From Vandiemenella viatica (taxonomy: Eukaryota > Arthropoda > Insecta > Orthoptera > Morabidae): a stretch of 64,000 nucleotides of DNA. Every line of letters begins with the position of its first letter. Within the stretch, counting starts at the first letter, position 1. The stretch is taken from assembly GCA_031002005.1 (NCBI GenBank), contig JARYHS010013630.1, positions 242,303,539 to 242,367,538 on the forward strand, given 5' to 3'. The translations under genes and the position numbers were made by a program. Of the stretch, positions 1-10,615 are shown one piece after another. Below the pieces are notes generated by a model that was not told where the DNA came from, made no database searches, and worked only from the letters and a program-made list of their open reading frames with translations.

Positions 1-804
1 GACTTCGGCTTTTCTCATCTCTGCTAGATTTTCAGTGGTTATACATTTAATTCTGAATACGAAGATTAAAAGTGCCTTAAGGTCTGTTCAGCTCTGAAAC
101 GTTACACGGAGATCATATTATTCCTCTGATCATTACTAATGTTAGCAGTAGAAAAACATGTGTCTGAAAAAACAGAGGAAACTACGCGAAATAAAACTCT
201 TTTGCAGGACTTTAACACTATTTTTATATCAAAACCCATTTTAATTTATGAAAGAGTTTTCTTCTTGGAATTTTTTAACTTCAGAAGAGTGAAAATGAAA
301 TAGTTATTCACAATCACTGATGTGAGTGATTTTTTACTTTGAAAAGTAGTAATTAACGAGCCTTTGGAAATTGCATTCATTTATAGGAACTAATCTGGGA
401 TATTATGTACTTGTAGTCAAAGCTGGCAATTGATTATACCTTTGCGTGTTTGTTAAGAATTCCTCAATACTATTCTCATTCGTGATTAAATTGAACATAC
501 TTAATCTAGTTAACAGCATTTATCCCACTCCACTAAAAATCGTAGAATAGTGCATATGAAGTAATTTGTTTTTTCATTCGCTTACGACTTTTCAACAGTT
601 ATAAAGAAGAGCAATTTATATTCTTTACATTTGCAGAAACAAAGTTCACATTTTGGTATAGAAAACTATTGGTGACTTTTGAATTAGTCAAATGTTTTTG
701 ATGAATTTAAGTTTGTAAAAACGAATGTCGGTTCAAATACTAAACGTCTTATGTTCTGACAAAACCATTTTAATTTAAAACTCCAAGACCACAACCTGAA
801 TGTT

Positions 805-1004
805 GGTTGGATCCTCCCTCAAGCCAGCGCCTTTCCCCTGGGACCTACAGCTTAGCGTGGAATCCGAACCACGGAGCTACCGGACGTTCCTCATACGAAC
901 AAATCACAGGTCGTAATAATTCATAACAACAGTAGGGTTCGAACACGGGACCTTGAATTTAATCGGCGAGTGACTCATCCACGGAGCTACCAAACCACTC
1001 TTCC
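805..1004 (-). repeat. SINE family C copy (tRNA-derived), reverse strand
   Basis: On the reverse strand this reads as a GGTAGCTCCGTGG box-A-like start, a GTGTTCGAACCC box-B-like motif, then a tail related to 'ggattccacg..aagctgtaggt'. The same tail appears at 11,320-11,480, 12,552-12,850 and in part at 40,953-41,215. The copy is shared with copy B at 55,848-56,048, so it predates the duplication. Confidence 0.6.
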
Positions 1005-1009
1005 TTTAA

Positions 1010-2384
1010 ATTATGAAACGTGTATTTATACCACGGCTTTCCAACTCTTTGTTGAATAAGAAGAGACATCGTGTATGAGGCGTTACAAATTTCCAGTTCT
1101 GACTGCCTTAACTTTAAATTGAACTCATCGATGCGTCATTATGATACTGTGTAAGCTCCTTAGATAGCGATTCTCTTACCCAATCACGTCTCACCCAGTC
1201 TCTGACGCAATCAGTAGTAAGTCATGTCTCAATGATACTGAAAACCCAGTACCCTCATACAGAACAGAATGGTCATTTCATGTCATAGCGATCGAGAACG
1301 GTTTACCTCACAAGTAGACATTTAGAATGCTACAAGTTTTCTTACATATCGAAGAAAAATAAGGAAGAAGATAGACGTTTCTGGCAAAAATAATTGAAAA
1401 TTTCAGAAACCATTACAAAATTATTTTTTGAACTGTTACCGTACACAAAATATCATCCAACATGGAAAATTATTTCTTCTGTTATCAACAAATCCGTAAG
1501 TAATTTCAGAAAAGCTGTTATTATTCATTAGTATTCTCAGATAATTTGTTATATTTCCACGTTAGTGATGTGTTAATAAATAGTCTCCATTTTGCGTGTA
1601 AAGAAGGATGGAAGCAATGACCTTATTTTTATTGAATACACGTTCTCGTTTGAACATACTTAATCTAAACCCACGAAAACCGGTCGTGCTTCGCTTTGTT
1701 CGTATATCACTTCAAGGAGGGGAGGGGGGAGAAATAAGGCTATAATTTTCATGAAATCCTCAGTTTGCACAATCTGCTAAGTTGCTCGAACAGAAAACCT
1801 TGACGCATCGACACGATTATTCGGCGATGTTATTCGATTAAAGGAAATTGGCGTGAACGTTATTCTTCGTCGTCATTGTTCGTTATGTAATAAGATTTTC
1901 TTCCGGATGCCACGGATTGCTGGAAATGTAGGTGTGAGTTCAATCATATCCTGCGCGGCGTATTTTCGGTTGTCCCTAGAAATTGATGAGTCTGCCAGCC
2001 CCTTCTTGATAAAGATGAATGGTTGCTTAGATCCACTTCTTTCCATAACTTGCTGCTGATACGTCAACGCGACTGGCATGCTGAGCGAAACACAAAGTAG
2101 GCGGTGTGCTACTCTGGCTGCCTGTGAAATTTTGACGCATGCTTCGCTCACAGCCGATTCACAAACGATAAGCACAACTCCCAATGCCTGTAGCAGTTGT
2201 TACAGGATGGAACTGCGTCCGCATAACGACTGTATCAGGTCATTTAATCTATGGAAGTTTGATAGTTTCCTTCGAAACTCATCATGTTACTTTAAAGATA
2301 GAAATAACTGTTATAACCGGTGATATACGATCCCAAAGAAAAATATAATTAGGAGTAACTCGTGTTACCCCAATCCTCTGTTGC
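1010..2384. other. No gene recognised (copy A)
   Basis: AT-rich duplicated sequence without a supported gene. A reverse-strand open frame of about 100 codons (1,873-2,184) persists in copy B. It lacks an ATG at its start, and most differences between the copies change the amino acid, so it is not treated as coding. Confidence 0.6.
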
Positions 2385-2387
2385 TTA

Positions 2388-2734
2388 GGGAGCGTCCATA
2401 AACCACGTAGCTCCATTTTGGCCTCCTGTGAACATCCCCCCCCCCCGTCCACGTAGCACGTATCTTTTTGCCCTTTTGATTCCCGATAACATTTGGTACT
2501 ATTTTCTCCAGTCAGATTATAGTAAATTACATACAGAGATAATTAACTGAGCGAAATAAATATCACATGCTGTTGTGTGTTCTATTCCTCATTTTAACTG
2601 TGAAAAATCTTATGAAAATAAAGCTACGTGGCCTGGCTCGAAAACTCCCCCTCCCCGCACGTAGCTCAGCGTAGCCTTCTAGCCAAACCCTTCCCCCCCC
2701 CCTGGACCGAGGCACGTAGTTTATGCACGCTCCC
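2388..2734. mobile_element. MITE with TTA target duplication
   Basis: A 347-bp element has imperfect terminal inverted repeats starting GGGAGCGT(C/G)CATAAAC (about 22 of 25 bases match) and is flanked by TTA at 2,385-2,387 and 2,735-2,737. C-rich runs lie just inside both ends. A 3-bp T-A-type target duplication and no coding capacity fit a PIF/Harbinger (Tourist-like) MITE; the superfamily is inferred. The same insertion is in copy B at 57,412-57,759. Confidence 0.75.
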
Positions 2735-2737
2735 TTA

Positions 2738-3755
2738 GTAAAATTTCAGTTTACATTTCATATCTTTATGTTACAAACATTCAGAATTGCCGTTAATATG
2801 GTGACAGTATTTTGTATTGTTATTAATATTCTATCTGTGCGAATCGTTATACGCTAGTTACATAAATTCTTCCCCTGTTGTCAGAAATAAACAGGAAACG
2901 GGCGCATTTACATATAAGGATACAAGACAATGCTTCACTACCTTTTACGAACGATTTCAGTTTACGAGTAAAAGAAAGATAAGGAGCTGATAAGAAGTTG
3001 CAACATGCATCACATCTCGGTGCGATAAGGAGCTGACAGTTTGTTACCGAGAACACCACATCATCGTGCAAACATCTACAAAAAAATGAGGAATCCGCAC
3101 ATGTGACAGGTTAACACATCAAAAAACTGATGATGCTCTGAGAAGTTTAGTGACATCACTTATCTGCGATTACAGCTGAGGAATATGAAACCGTAGAAAA
3201 CAAGCGGAATTAGATTAGAAAAGAAATTCAAAATACGGCGGAAGTCTTTGGAATAGCAAAGCTGGACAACAAAAGGAATACAGTTAGTTAGACAAGATAA
3301 AGAAACATTACTAGACGCATTGCCAAGATAAACGTTTAAAAGCAGGATTAATTGACAGTTAGAAATTTAAAATCTTTTGTTTTCTTTCAGAAAGAAAACT
3401 AAAATCGATGACAGAGAAAGAGAAACCATACATTGGAAAAACTGCATAGAAATGTTACTGAAATTGACAGTCAGAAGTATATAACAAGAAAGAAGGATGA
3501 GGTTGACCTAAAGTTAAGTGAAATTTACGAACGAATGAACAAAATCCGCCGTACAGAAACGTACCTACGGATTCACAAAAAGCGTCATTATATTAATACC
3601 AAAGAAAGCAAATGCGCTTTTGTGTGAAGACTATCGGACTTTGACCTAAATATTTCATACGGCGAAAATAGTTAGATGAGTATAATACTTGCAGGAAGAT
3701 CGAGTTTAACACTAAGAATGATAAAAAAGCAGACGATGAAGAACAAAATAAGATT
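2738..3755. other. No gene recognised (copy A)
   Basis: The sequence continues the duplication without a recognisable gene. A short lysine-rich open frame at 3,433-3,627 could be a remnant of a retrotransposon ORF1, but this is only a guess. Copy B carries 102 extra bases at the point matching 3,520. Confidence 0.5.
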
Positions 3756-3769
3756 TATATTTGTTATCT

Positions 3770-3965
3770 TGGTTGTGCGGGTGGAACCGCGTCAATTTAT
3801 CGAAGCCTAACGTTTCAGCCATCATTTTGTGGCTTTGTTCAGAGGACTGTCATGGCTGACGAGCGCATGAAATTTCTGCTAATTCCTTTTGTGGGATTAA
3901 TATGGGTAGGGGTGCCTGTCACGCTTGCTGTGACATCTGCCCCTTTTTCTTACATTTTTGTTCTT
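3770..3965 (-). repeat. Penelope-like terminal sequence (probable)
   Basis: The reverse strand reads 'cctctgaacaaagccacaaa' then 'atggctgaaacgtt'. The 'CTCTGAA ... GCTGAAACGTT' arrangement is typical of terminal regions of Penelope-like elements. A Penelope endonuclease fragment in the same orientation lies 2 kb away at 5,766-6,526, which supports the call. It is present in copy B at about 58,910-59,100. Confidence 0.5.
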
Positions 3966-4050
3966 ATAGCTAATAACAATTTTGGGTTTAACATTACATT
4001 TATGCAAAGGTAATAACATCTTAACATTTTTAGTCTTTCATTACAATTCT

Positions 4051-4490
4051 ATATATATATATATATAATCAATTTAATTTTTTATATATATATATTTTAA
4101 CTTTTTTAAATATATATATTCTGCACATGGTGTTTCTTTCTGGTATTTTGTAATACGACTAGAACACTACAGTGCCATATTAGCGAAATTACATACTATA
4201 CCACAATTTTCACAATATCTACAAAAATTACACTCTAACACAGAAACAACAACACTAATTTTAAAACTTACAGACTAACACTGAAACAGAACACGGAAAC
4301 CATAACATGGAAACTATGACATGGAATTCCAAACATTATAGACTACGTTTGAAACAAAAACATAGAAACAATAACACTAAATTACAGACTAACACAGCAA
4401 CAGACACGGAAACAATAACACGAAGTCATAAACCTTACAGACTAACACTGAAACAAAACACGGAAAGAATAACACTAATTTATGGTTATA
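4051..4490. repeat. AT microsatellite followed by a degenerate minisatellite
   Basis: TA-dinucleotide runs at 4,051-4,120 are followed at about 4,215-4,490 by roughly five degenerate units of about 45-65 bases. They share 'acagactaacac.gaaaca' and 'acacggaaac.ataacact'. The array is also present in copy B at about 59,195-59,640, with small length differences. Confidence 0.65.
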
Positions 4491-5765
4491 ACAGGTTACC
4501 TTATTCCGACAATGTGCTGAACGTTCTATGCACACATATAAAATTTACTAACATATACTTCAACTGGTTTGAATCTCCCTCCGGACAGCACAGACACTTA
4601 GGTGGGACTTGCTTCACTCATTCGCTTGCACTGGCACTATCCGGGGTCGAATATCAACTTCGGCCTCTTGTAACGCTGCCCCTCCGTCTCGTAATCTCCC
4701 AGTTGGTTGATCAGAGGATTCCTACACTCTGCTGTCTTGGCGAAAAACTTCTCGGTCATGGCTGTCATCCTCGCCCTGAGCGTGGGGAGCTGTGCCAACT
4801 GGTGGAGGTCCGCCTCGGCGGGAGCTGGAGAGCCCTCTTCAGCGCCCGGTTCTGCATCACCTGCAGCCTCTTCATGTGCGACTCTGCGTCATATGCCATG
4901 CCCACACTGGGCAGGCATAATCGATGACCGGCCGTATGAGCGCCTGCTACACCCGGATGCCGCAGCGTGGTGGCAGAGAAGAGTTGGCATTCAGGATTGG
5001 GTACAGAGCACCCAATCGCTGATTTACCCTGCTCCTCACCTCCTCGACGTGATTCTTCCACGTTGGTCTGCGGTCTAAGGTGAGGCCGAGGTAGCGCACT
5101 GTATTCTGCTGCCGTATCTGTTCACAGAACAGTTGCAGGGAGAGTCTATTTTTTTTTTTTAACTGCTTAACGTCTCTTAACAGCGAGATCTTGAGAGACG
5201 GTAAATGATGGGGGACAAGGAATGGGAAGGAATTCGGCCATGGCCTTTTGAAGGAAGCATCCTGGCATTTGCATGGAGTGATTTTGGAAACCATGGAAAA
5301 CCCAAATCTGAATGCCCGGACAGGGAATCGAATCGCCGTCCTCCCGAATGCGAGGCCAGAACGCTAACCGTTACACCACCACGCTCGGTGCAGGGAGAGT
5401 CCTGCTTGCTGCCCTCTTCTACAGAAAATGATCAACTGTGACTTGTTGGCGTTGATCTTCATACGCCACAGAGTGGCCCATTCCTCCAGTTGGTCCAAAG
5501 CTACCTGAAGACGTAGCAGGATGAGCTGCAGACTCCAGGACTAACTGAAATACGCGGTGTCGTCCGCGTAGTAGGCTGCCATGACAGCGATCGGCTGTAG
5601 ATGACAAACAGTACCGGCCCCAGTACCGAGTCTTGCGGGACACCTGCGCGTATTGATCTCCTCATAGAACAGTAGTTCTCTACCTTCACCCTGAACTTCC
5701 TGTTCTTGAGGTAAGTGCGCAGTAGCCGGACATATGATCTTGGTATTCCAGCTCGTTGCAGCTTA
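4491..5765 (-). pseudogene. Jockey-like LINE reverse transcriptase, 3' part, broken
   Basis: Reverse-strand fragments in several frames give non-LTR retrotransposon reverse transcriptase pieces. In order these are a thumb-proximal segment with GIPRSYVRLLRTYLKNR (near 5,700), AGVPQDSVLGPVLFVIY (near 5,600), KINANKSQLIIF (near 5,440), then after the nested SINE YLGLTLDRRPTWKNHVEEV (near 5,080) and RPVIDYACPVWAYAAESHMK (near 4,900). Frameshifts and stops interrupt it. A family A SINE is inserted at 5,147-5,388. The 5' end abuts the Penelope-like fragment. The same broken LINE is in copy B at 59,650-60,915. The jockey-type assignment rests on motif resemblance only. Confidence 0.85.
5147..5388 (-). 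repeat. SINE family A, full length, nested in LINE
   Basis: A tRNA-derived SINE on the reverse strand has a box B close to GGTTCGANTCC, a 'gcattcgggaggacggc' anticodon-arm-like stretch and an A-rich 3' tail. It is flanked by a 13-bp target duplication TGCAGGGAGAGTC at 5,134-5,146 and 5,389-5,401. The same insertion with the same target duplication is in copy B (60,300-60,538), so it predates the duplication. Confidence 0.9.
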
Positions 5766-5924
5766 TACAGGAATTGCTGCCGCCTATTTATAGCTCCCGA
5801 AGAGCGCTCTAACCGTTCGGAGTGACGTCACGGAAGCTACCGCCACCAGAGTGGCCGGTCTGATGGGAGCTTGAATGACCATATTTGGTCAAGTTGTAGC
5901 CCGCTGTCCGCGTTAATATTATCT

Positions 5925-5971
<47 letters not shown>

Positions 5972-6526
5972 TTTCCAACGCTTAGCCTGGTAAACCATCT
6001 ACTTTCCTGAACCAGTGCGGTCCATGTCACTGAATAAAATAGTGTGCCCTTTGTCAGCAGAATGTTGTGCTACTGCTGATTTGCTGACGTCGTTATTTTT
6101 AAGATGTCTTAAATGTTCACTCAGCCTTTCCTTGACCATCCGTCCAGTGTCACCGATATATACATGGCCACAGCTACAGGGTATTTGATATAAGCACGCT
6201 GTATACAATTTCTGCCTACTGTCTTTAACCTTTACAAACACATCAGAAATCTTCCTAGGTGCTCTTTTTATCTGACAGATAATTTTCTTCTTTAAAAGAC
6301 GGCTAATTTAATACGCCACCCCCCGGACGTAGGGTAATACTGCCATGAGTCCGTTTGTTAGTCTTCTGGCTTCAGCTGCCAGTGCTGGAGTACAGGTTAG
6401 TGCTTGAGGTTCAAACCTTGCGGTGGTCTTATTGATATCGTCGACAACGACCACGGAAATCTGCGCCCCCACATGATTTGTCTTTGTTGCTTTGGAAAAG
6501 ACATGTAACAGTTTTAAGTCGGACAT
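5766..6526 (-). pseudogene. Penelope-like element, GIY-YIG endonuclease fragment
   Basis: On the reverse strand, a segment ending LPYVRGVAY (6,308-6,526) runs, after one TAA stop, into LLKKKIICQIKRAPRKI and then YQIPCSCGHVYIGDTGR ... SAVAQHSADKGHTILF (5,999-6,241). The IPCSCGHVYIG.TGR motif and the preceding basic 'RLLKKK' linker are characteristic of the GIY-YIG endonuclease at the C-terminus of Penelope-like retroelements. The reverse transcriptase is absent. A 39-T run (5,927-5,965) and a TATAAATAGG-containing stretch (near 5,790) follow in reverse orientation; the latter may be element UTR or terminal repeat. The same TAA stop is in copy B, so the element was dead before duplication. Confidence 0.85.
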
Positions 6527-6539
6527 CTAGTTAGGTGTT

Positions 6540-7679
6540 TTACACACAGCAGGAATTAGACACGCATAAAGAAGACTAGTGTGCAATCGTTAGAAGCATA
6601 TGACTAGGGTGCTTCATTGGGAGAGGAAGAAAGAAGAGGAACGTATCAAGAAAGATGACAGACTCTGTAATTACGCATACTTAGAAATTTTCTCGTCTTC
6701 GTCCAGGTAATTGGAGGCGAAAGATTATTGGTGACAAGAAAAGGGAGGCAATTCGGCCATGGCCTTGCAAGGGAACTATCCAAGAAGACAAGCGATCTAT
6801 TTAGCCGGGCAAAGGGTAGCATGAACCTCCGCTCTCTGCAAAGGTGGACAGCATTAAATTAGGAAGACGAAGGTATGGTATTTCAGCGTTTAATTGAGAT
6901 TGCTGTAATAACTTGGGTGAAGTGCCATAGTGGTGTTTCAATGCAGAGCGTAGTGTAGATACACTGTTTTGACCAGGATACAAGCACAGGTGAAACGATG
7001 CCATGTGAACTAAAAAGTTAAACTAGGCATTAAATAAATATAGGATGTCAATCCAGTTTGGATTAATTTCTTGAATGAGTCATTAAAATAAGAAAGTCAT
7101 TGACCAAAAAATTAACTTTAATGTATAAAGAAAGATAGAAAAAAAAAGCGCGTGGTGCTTGATGTCAGTTGTATTAAATTTTGTATTGCTAGCTATTTGT
7201 AAAAGTAGAGTCATTATGAAAGTAAGCAGAGAGAACCTTTTCTCTCTACCTAATTTTTGCACTAATTTTTTGGACAATGATTTTAATTTTAAGCTTATTC
7301 AAGAAATTAAATCCTATTGAACTGTGGTATAGCCTATCGCTGTTGAATAAAATCTTTAAATAAATATTATTTTAACTTTTTAGTTCACATTGCTACGAAA
7401 AACGTGTTGTTACGAAAAGCGTTAATTTTTAAAACGTTGTTGCTGTCGAAGTAATGAGAATATCGGACTTAGCAATAAAATTATTGTATTGTCATTGGAT
7501 CGTAATACGTGTGCAAAATTTAAAACAACTCGGACTTCTGGAAGTGGAAGAAAATTAAATTCTAACAATCCGTTGCATTCGTAGAGCGAAGGCGTGTAAA
7601 ACGTAAAGTGTGTAAAACATAAAACGCGACATACATACCGGCGACACACACGACAAACGACCCATTGCTGTGACTGATT
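6540..7679. other. No gene recognised; SINE A remnant near 6,735-6,785
   Basis: Duplicated, AT-rich sequence. A short piece with 'aattcggccatggcc' (6,735-6,785) resembles the body of a family A SINE on the reverse strand. At about 7,004 copy A lacks 543 bases that are present in copy B. No coding region is supported. Confidence 0.5.
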
Positions 7680-7687
7680 TTATACTT
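7680..7687. repeat. hAT target-site duplication, left
   Basis: TTATACTT, repeated at 10,608-10,615. It is present once at the matching empty site in copy B, inside 'gattttatacttgacag' near 63,320-63,336. Confidence 0.95.
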
Positions 7688-8000
7688 CAGCGGTCGGCAA
7701 CGCGCGGCCCGCGGGCCGCATGCGGCCCGCGACCTCTCTATTTGCGGCCCGTGTCCGTCTTATAAAAATCAAATTGAAAGCCCATATTATAAAATAATAA
7801 AATATAAATGCATAGAAGAATGACGCGATCTAACAGCGCAGCGAATGAACTACGCGAACAGAGCACGACAAGTGCGAACGGGAACAATTCCCGCACTCTC
7901 TCCTATGATTGAAACAATAGGTCAGAGTTGACAATAATCTTCTCTCGCTCGTCAGCCGTCCGTCCGCGCTGGCTGTCTCATTGAGCGTAATAAGTTATTT

Positions 8001-8211
8001 TTTGTGTCGCCGATTCGAGTCCGGCCGCGGGCATGGGTGTTAATGTGTTTGTTGTGTGTGTGTGTGAATGTCCTGTCCATCCTGTGGTGTCCATACTTAG
8101 AACATACAATATACAAAACACTGGATAACGACTGATTCACTGGAAACTATAATAATCACATTGAGCTGGCTGTATGGTCTCAGCTGCTGAAAGCCATTAA
8201 ACTTAAAAAAA
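8001..8211 (+). repeat. SINE family B, 5'-truncated
   Basis: The sequence starts within the tRNA-like head just before 'gattcgagtccggc' (box B) and continues through 'gggcatgggtgttaatgtg', 'cacattgagctggctgtatgg' and an A-rich tail. It matches the full-length copy at 35,475-35,680. A 9-bp target duplication AAGTTATTT flanks it at 7,992-8,000 and 8,212-8,220. A GT-dinucleotide run lies inside. Confidence 0.85.
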
Positions 8212-8479
8212 AAGTTATTTCATGTGCGCACGCCGCCGCCGCTGCCCTGTACCTACGATTTAGTTATTGTTCTGTGACCTACGAGTACCTAATATTTTGT
8301 TTACGGTTCGGTAAGTGTGAGATATTGATAGTTCATACAATTAAATAGCGAAATTAAGTGACATGTTTTCAACACGGCTTTTATTCTTACAGCGTGTATT
8401 TGGCATTGATGGTTATAAGTTTTACTGATGACTACAAAAAAGAGGAACTTAATTGAAGAAAATAGAGTGTTTAACGATG

Positions 8480-10440
8480 CATGGACAGATTTATACTTTT
8501 TTATTAATTGCAATGGAAAGCCGCTATGCTTAATATGCTAAAAAACCCTTGCTATACAAAAGGAATATAACGTCAAACGTCACTATGATACCGAGCATAA
8601 AGCGAAATTTGCGTGCCTACTTGGTGATTCCCGGAAAAACAAAATCAACTCACTCAAATCTTCATTCAAGAACCAACAAAGTGTTTTTAAGGTGCAAATT
8701 CAAACCGAGCGTGGTGGTGTAACGGCTAGCGTTCTAGCCTCGCATTCGGGAGGACGGCGGTTCGAATCCGCGTCCGGGCATCCAGATTTGGGTTTTCTAT
8801 GGTTTCCCAAATCACTCCAGGCAATTGCTGGGATCCTTCCTTCAAAAGGCCATGGCCGAATTTCTTCCCATTCCTCCCCCCCCCCCATCCTTTCCCGTCT
8901 CTAAAGACCTCGCTGTCAGAGAGACGTTAAGCAGATAAAACAAAAATGCAAATTCAAAGTAACGAGTCAAATATACGTGCGTGTTTATGGGTGGTGGAAA
9001 TACTTGCCAAGTCTGGGTGACCGTTTACCGACAGTGAATTATTAAAACAGTGGGCCTTAGCTGTGGCTGAAGAGGTATGCCCAGATCAAAAAAAGAAATT
9101 TTAAAATATAAGCTTATCTGCCAAACTTGTACCCGGCGCACTGATGATTTGGGCGCTAATTTATGCGAAAAATCTCTGGAAAAAGCACAACAATTTGAAT
9201 GGTTCTCCTCAGCTACCGATGAAAGTAATGATGTGTCAGATACAGCCCAGCTTCTAATATTTGTTCGTGGGATTGATAAGTACTACAACGTGTGTGAGGA
9301 ACTTTTACAGTTATGTAGTTTGAAAGGAACGACTACGGGGAAAGATTTGTTTTGTCACTTAGAACAGGCAGCAATTAGCGTGGGAAAAATTGGTAAATCT
9401 AACAACTGACGGGGTAGAAACATGAGTGGGCAAAACAAGGACCTGGTAGGTAAAATTAAAGCAAAATTGGCAGAGATAGGATGTGAAATCCCGTTATTTT
9501 TTCATTGTATTATCCATAAAGAAGCGTTATGTTCCAAAGTCGTTTCATGGAGAAAAGTAATGGACATCGTGATATCCACTGTAAACTATATCAGAAATAA
9601 TGGGTTGACACATCGTCAATTCCGAGAGTTTCTATCCAAAATGGAAGCAGATCATCAAGATGTCCTTTGTTATTCAGAAGTAAGATGGTTGAGTAAAGGT
9701 GCAGGACTAAAAAGATTTTGCGATCTCAGAAAATAAATGAATTTATGAATCAGAAAGATAAATCTGTTCCAGAGCTAACAGACCCTCAACGGTTAATAGA
9801 TCATGAATTTTTGACAGATTTAACTCATGAATTAAATACGCTGAATGTCAAGCTTCAAGGGAAATCAAATTAATGTCTGATATGCATACAGACGTAAAGG
9901 CGTTCCAAACTAAAAACCGACTCTCCATAAAACATATTGATGAAAAAAATTAGATCACTTCCCGCATTGTCTAAATGCTGTCGAGGAAGCTGGCATTGAT
10001 TTTAATGGGGATAGTGAGAAAATGAGACATATTAATGGAGTTACAAGGTCAATTCAGTGACAGATTTGGAGGTTCCGAACAAATTGAAGATTTTTGCTAA
10101 CCCCTTTTCATGCGATGTTGAGGATGTACCCAGTAATTTACAAATGAATTTGTTTGAACTTCAATCCAATGAGATTCTAAAAAGCGCCTTTTAGGAGATG
10201 AATGGTTTTGTCAAATTTTATGGTAGCTTGCCGTCTGATTTTGTCGAATCGAAAAAGTTTGCTCAGCAGTTTATTTCAATTTTTGGAAGCACTTATTTAT
10301 GCGAGCAAACTTTTTCAGTCAGTTATCGAAAAAATAAATACGCTTCTCGTCTCACAGATGAGCATTTGAGAGATATATTACGTATTTCAACTTCTAACAA
10401 GAAAGCCGACATACAAATGCAACCTCTAAAGTCACACTGA
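8480..10440 (+). pseudogene. hAT transposase, GTF2IRD2/ZBED-like, broken
   Basis: The reading frame is broken by stops, frameshifts and a SINE. Recognisable pieces in order: a BED-type zinc-finger remnant (about 8,505-8,610, with 'KRHYDTEHKAKF'); a central segment containing FEWFSSATDESNDVSDTAQL (9,077-9,409); a segment with HCIIHKEALCSK and 'NGLTHRQFREFL' then 'SEVRWLSKG' (9,422-9,736); and a C-terminal dimerisation segment FGSTYLCEQTFS...RLTDEHL (10,198-10,437). The same motif order occurs in hAT element 2 and in animal GTF2IRD2/ZBED-type proteins derived from hAT transposases. No functional protein can be made from this copy. Confidence 0.88.
8705..8946 (+). repeat. SINE family A, full length, nested in hAT 1
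   Basis: The head starts ccgagcgtggtggtgtaacg (box A region); box B GGTTCGAATCC lies at 8,759-8,769. The body contains 'ggccatggccgaatttcttcc' in part, and the tail is A-rich. A 12-bp target duplication TGCAAATTCAAA flanks it at 8,693-8,704 and 8,947-8,958. The tRNA-like head lacks a full tRNA fold and is followed by SINE body, so it is not a tRNA gene. Confidence 0.93.
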
Positions 10441-10615
10441 ATTTAGTATGTAAAATCAAATTTTTACTTTTCTTCATTTGTATCCTCATTTGTATTAATA
10501 AAATTTTAAAACTGAGCTTTCTCATTTTTACTGTGTATGTGCGGCCCTGCCTTTACTTTGTTTTGCCACCTTGTGGCCCTTGCCTACTAAAAGGTTGCCG
10601 ACCGCTGTTATACTT

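Larger units (their letters stand above)
7688..10607 (+). mobile_element. hAT transposon 1 (2,920 bp, inactive)
   Basis: The element is bounded by perfect 14-bp terminal inverted repeats (CAGCGGTCGGCAAC and its reverse complement) and by 8-bp target duplications, both hallmarks of hAT elements. Copy B has the uninterrupted empty site. A GC-rich perfect palindrome of 16 bases sits at 7,704-7,719, just inside the 5' end. The interior carries a broken transposase (about 8,480-10,440), a 5'-truncated family B SINE (8,001-8,211) and a full-length family A SINE (8,705-8,946). The insertion happened after the segmental duplication, or at least in only one of the two lineages. Confidence 0.95.

Noticed and set aside
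1873..2184. Reverse-strand 103-codon frame conserved in both duplicates (also 56,903-57,214)
   Set aside because: It has no ATG at its start and no recognised domain, and most of the roughly 16 differences between copies change the amino acid. Conservation here reflects the duplication only.
8705..8777. tRNA gene (boxes A and B present)
   Set aside because: It is followed directly by SINE body and A-rich tail and flanked by target duplications; the fold is incomplete. The same applies at 35,475, 12,552 and 40,953.
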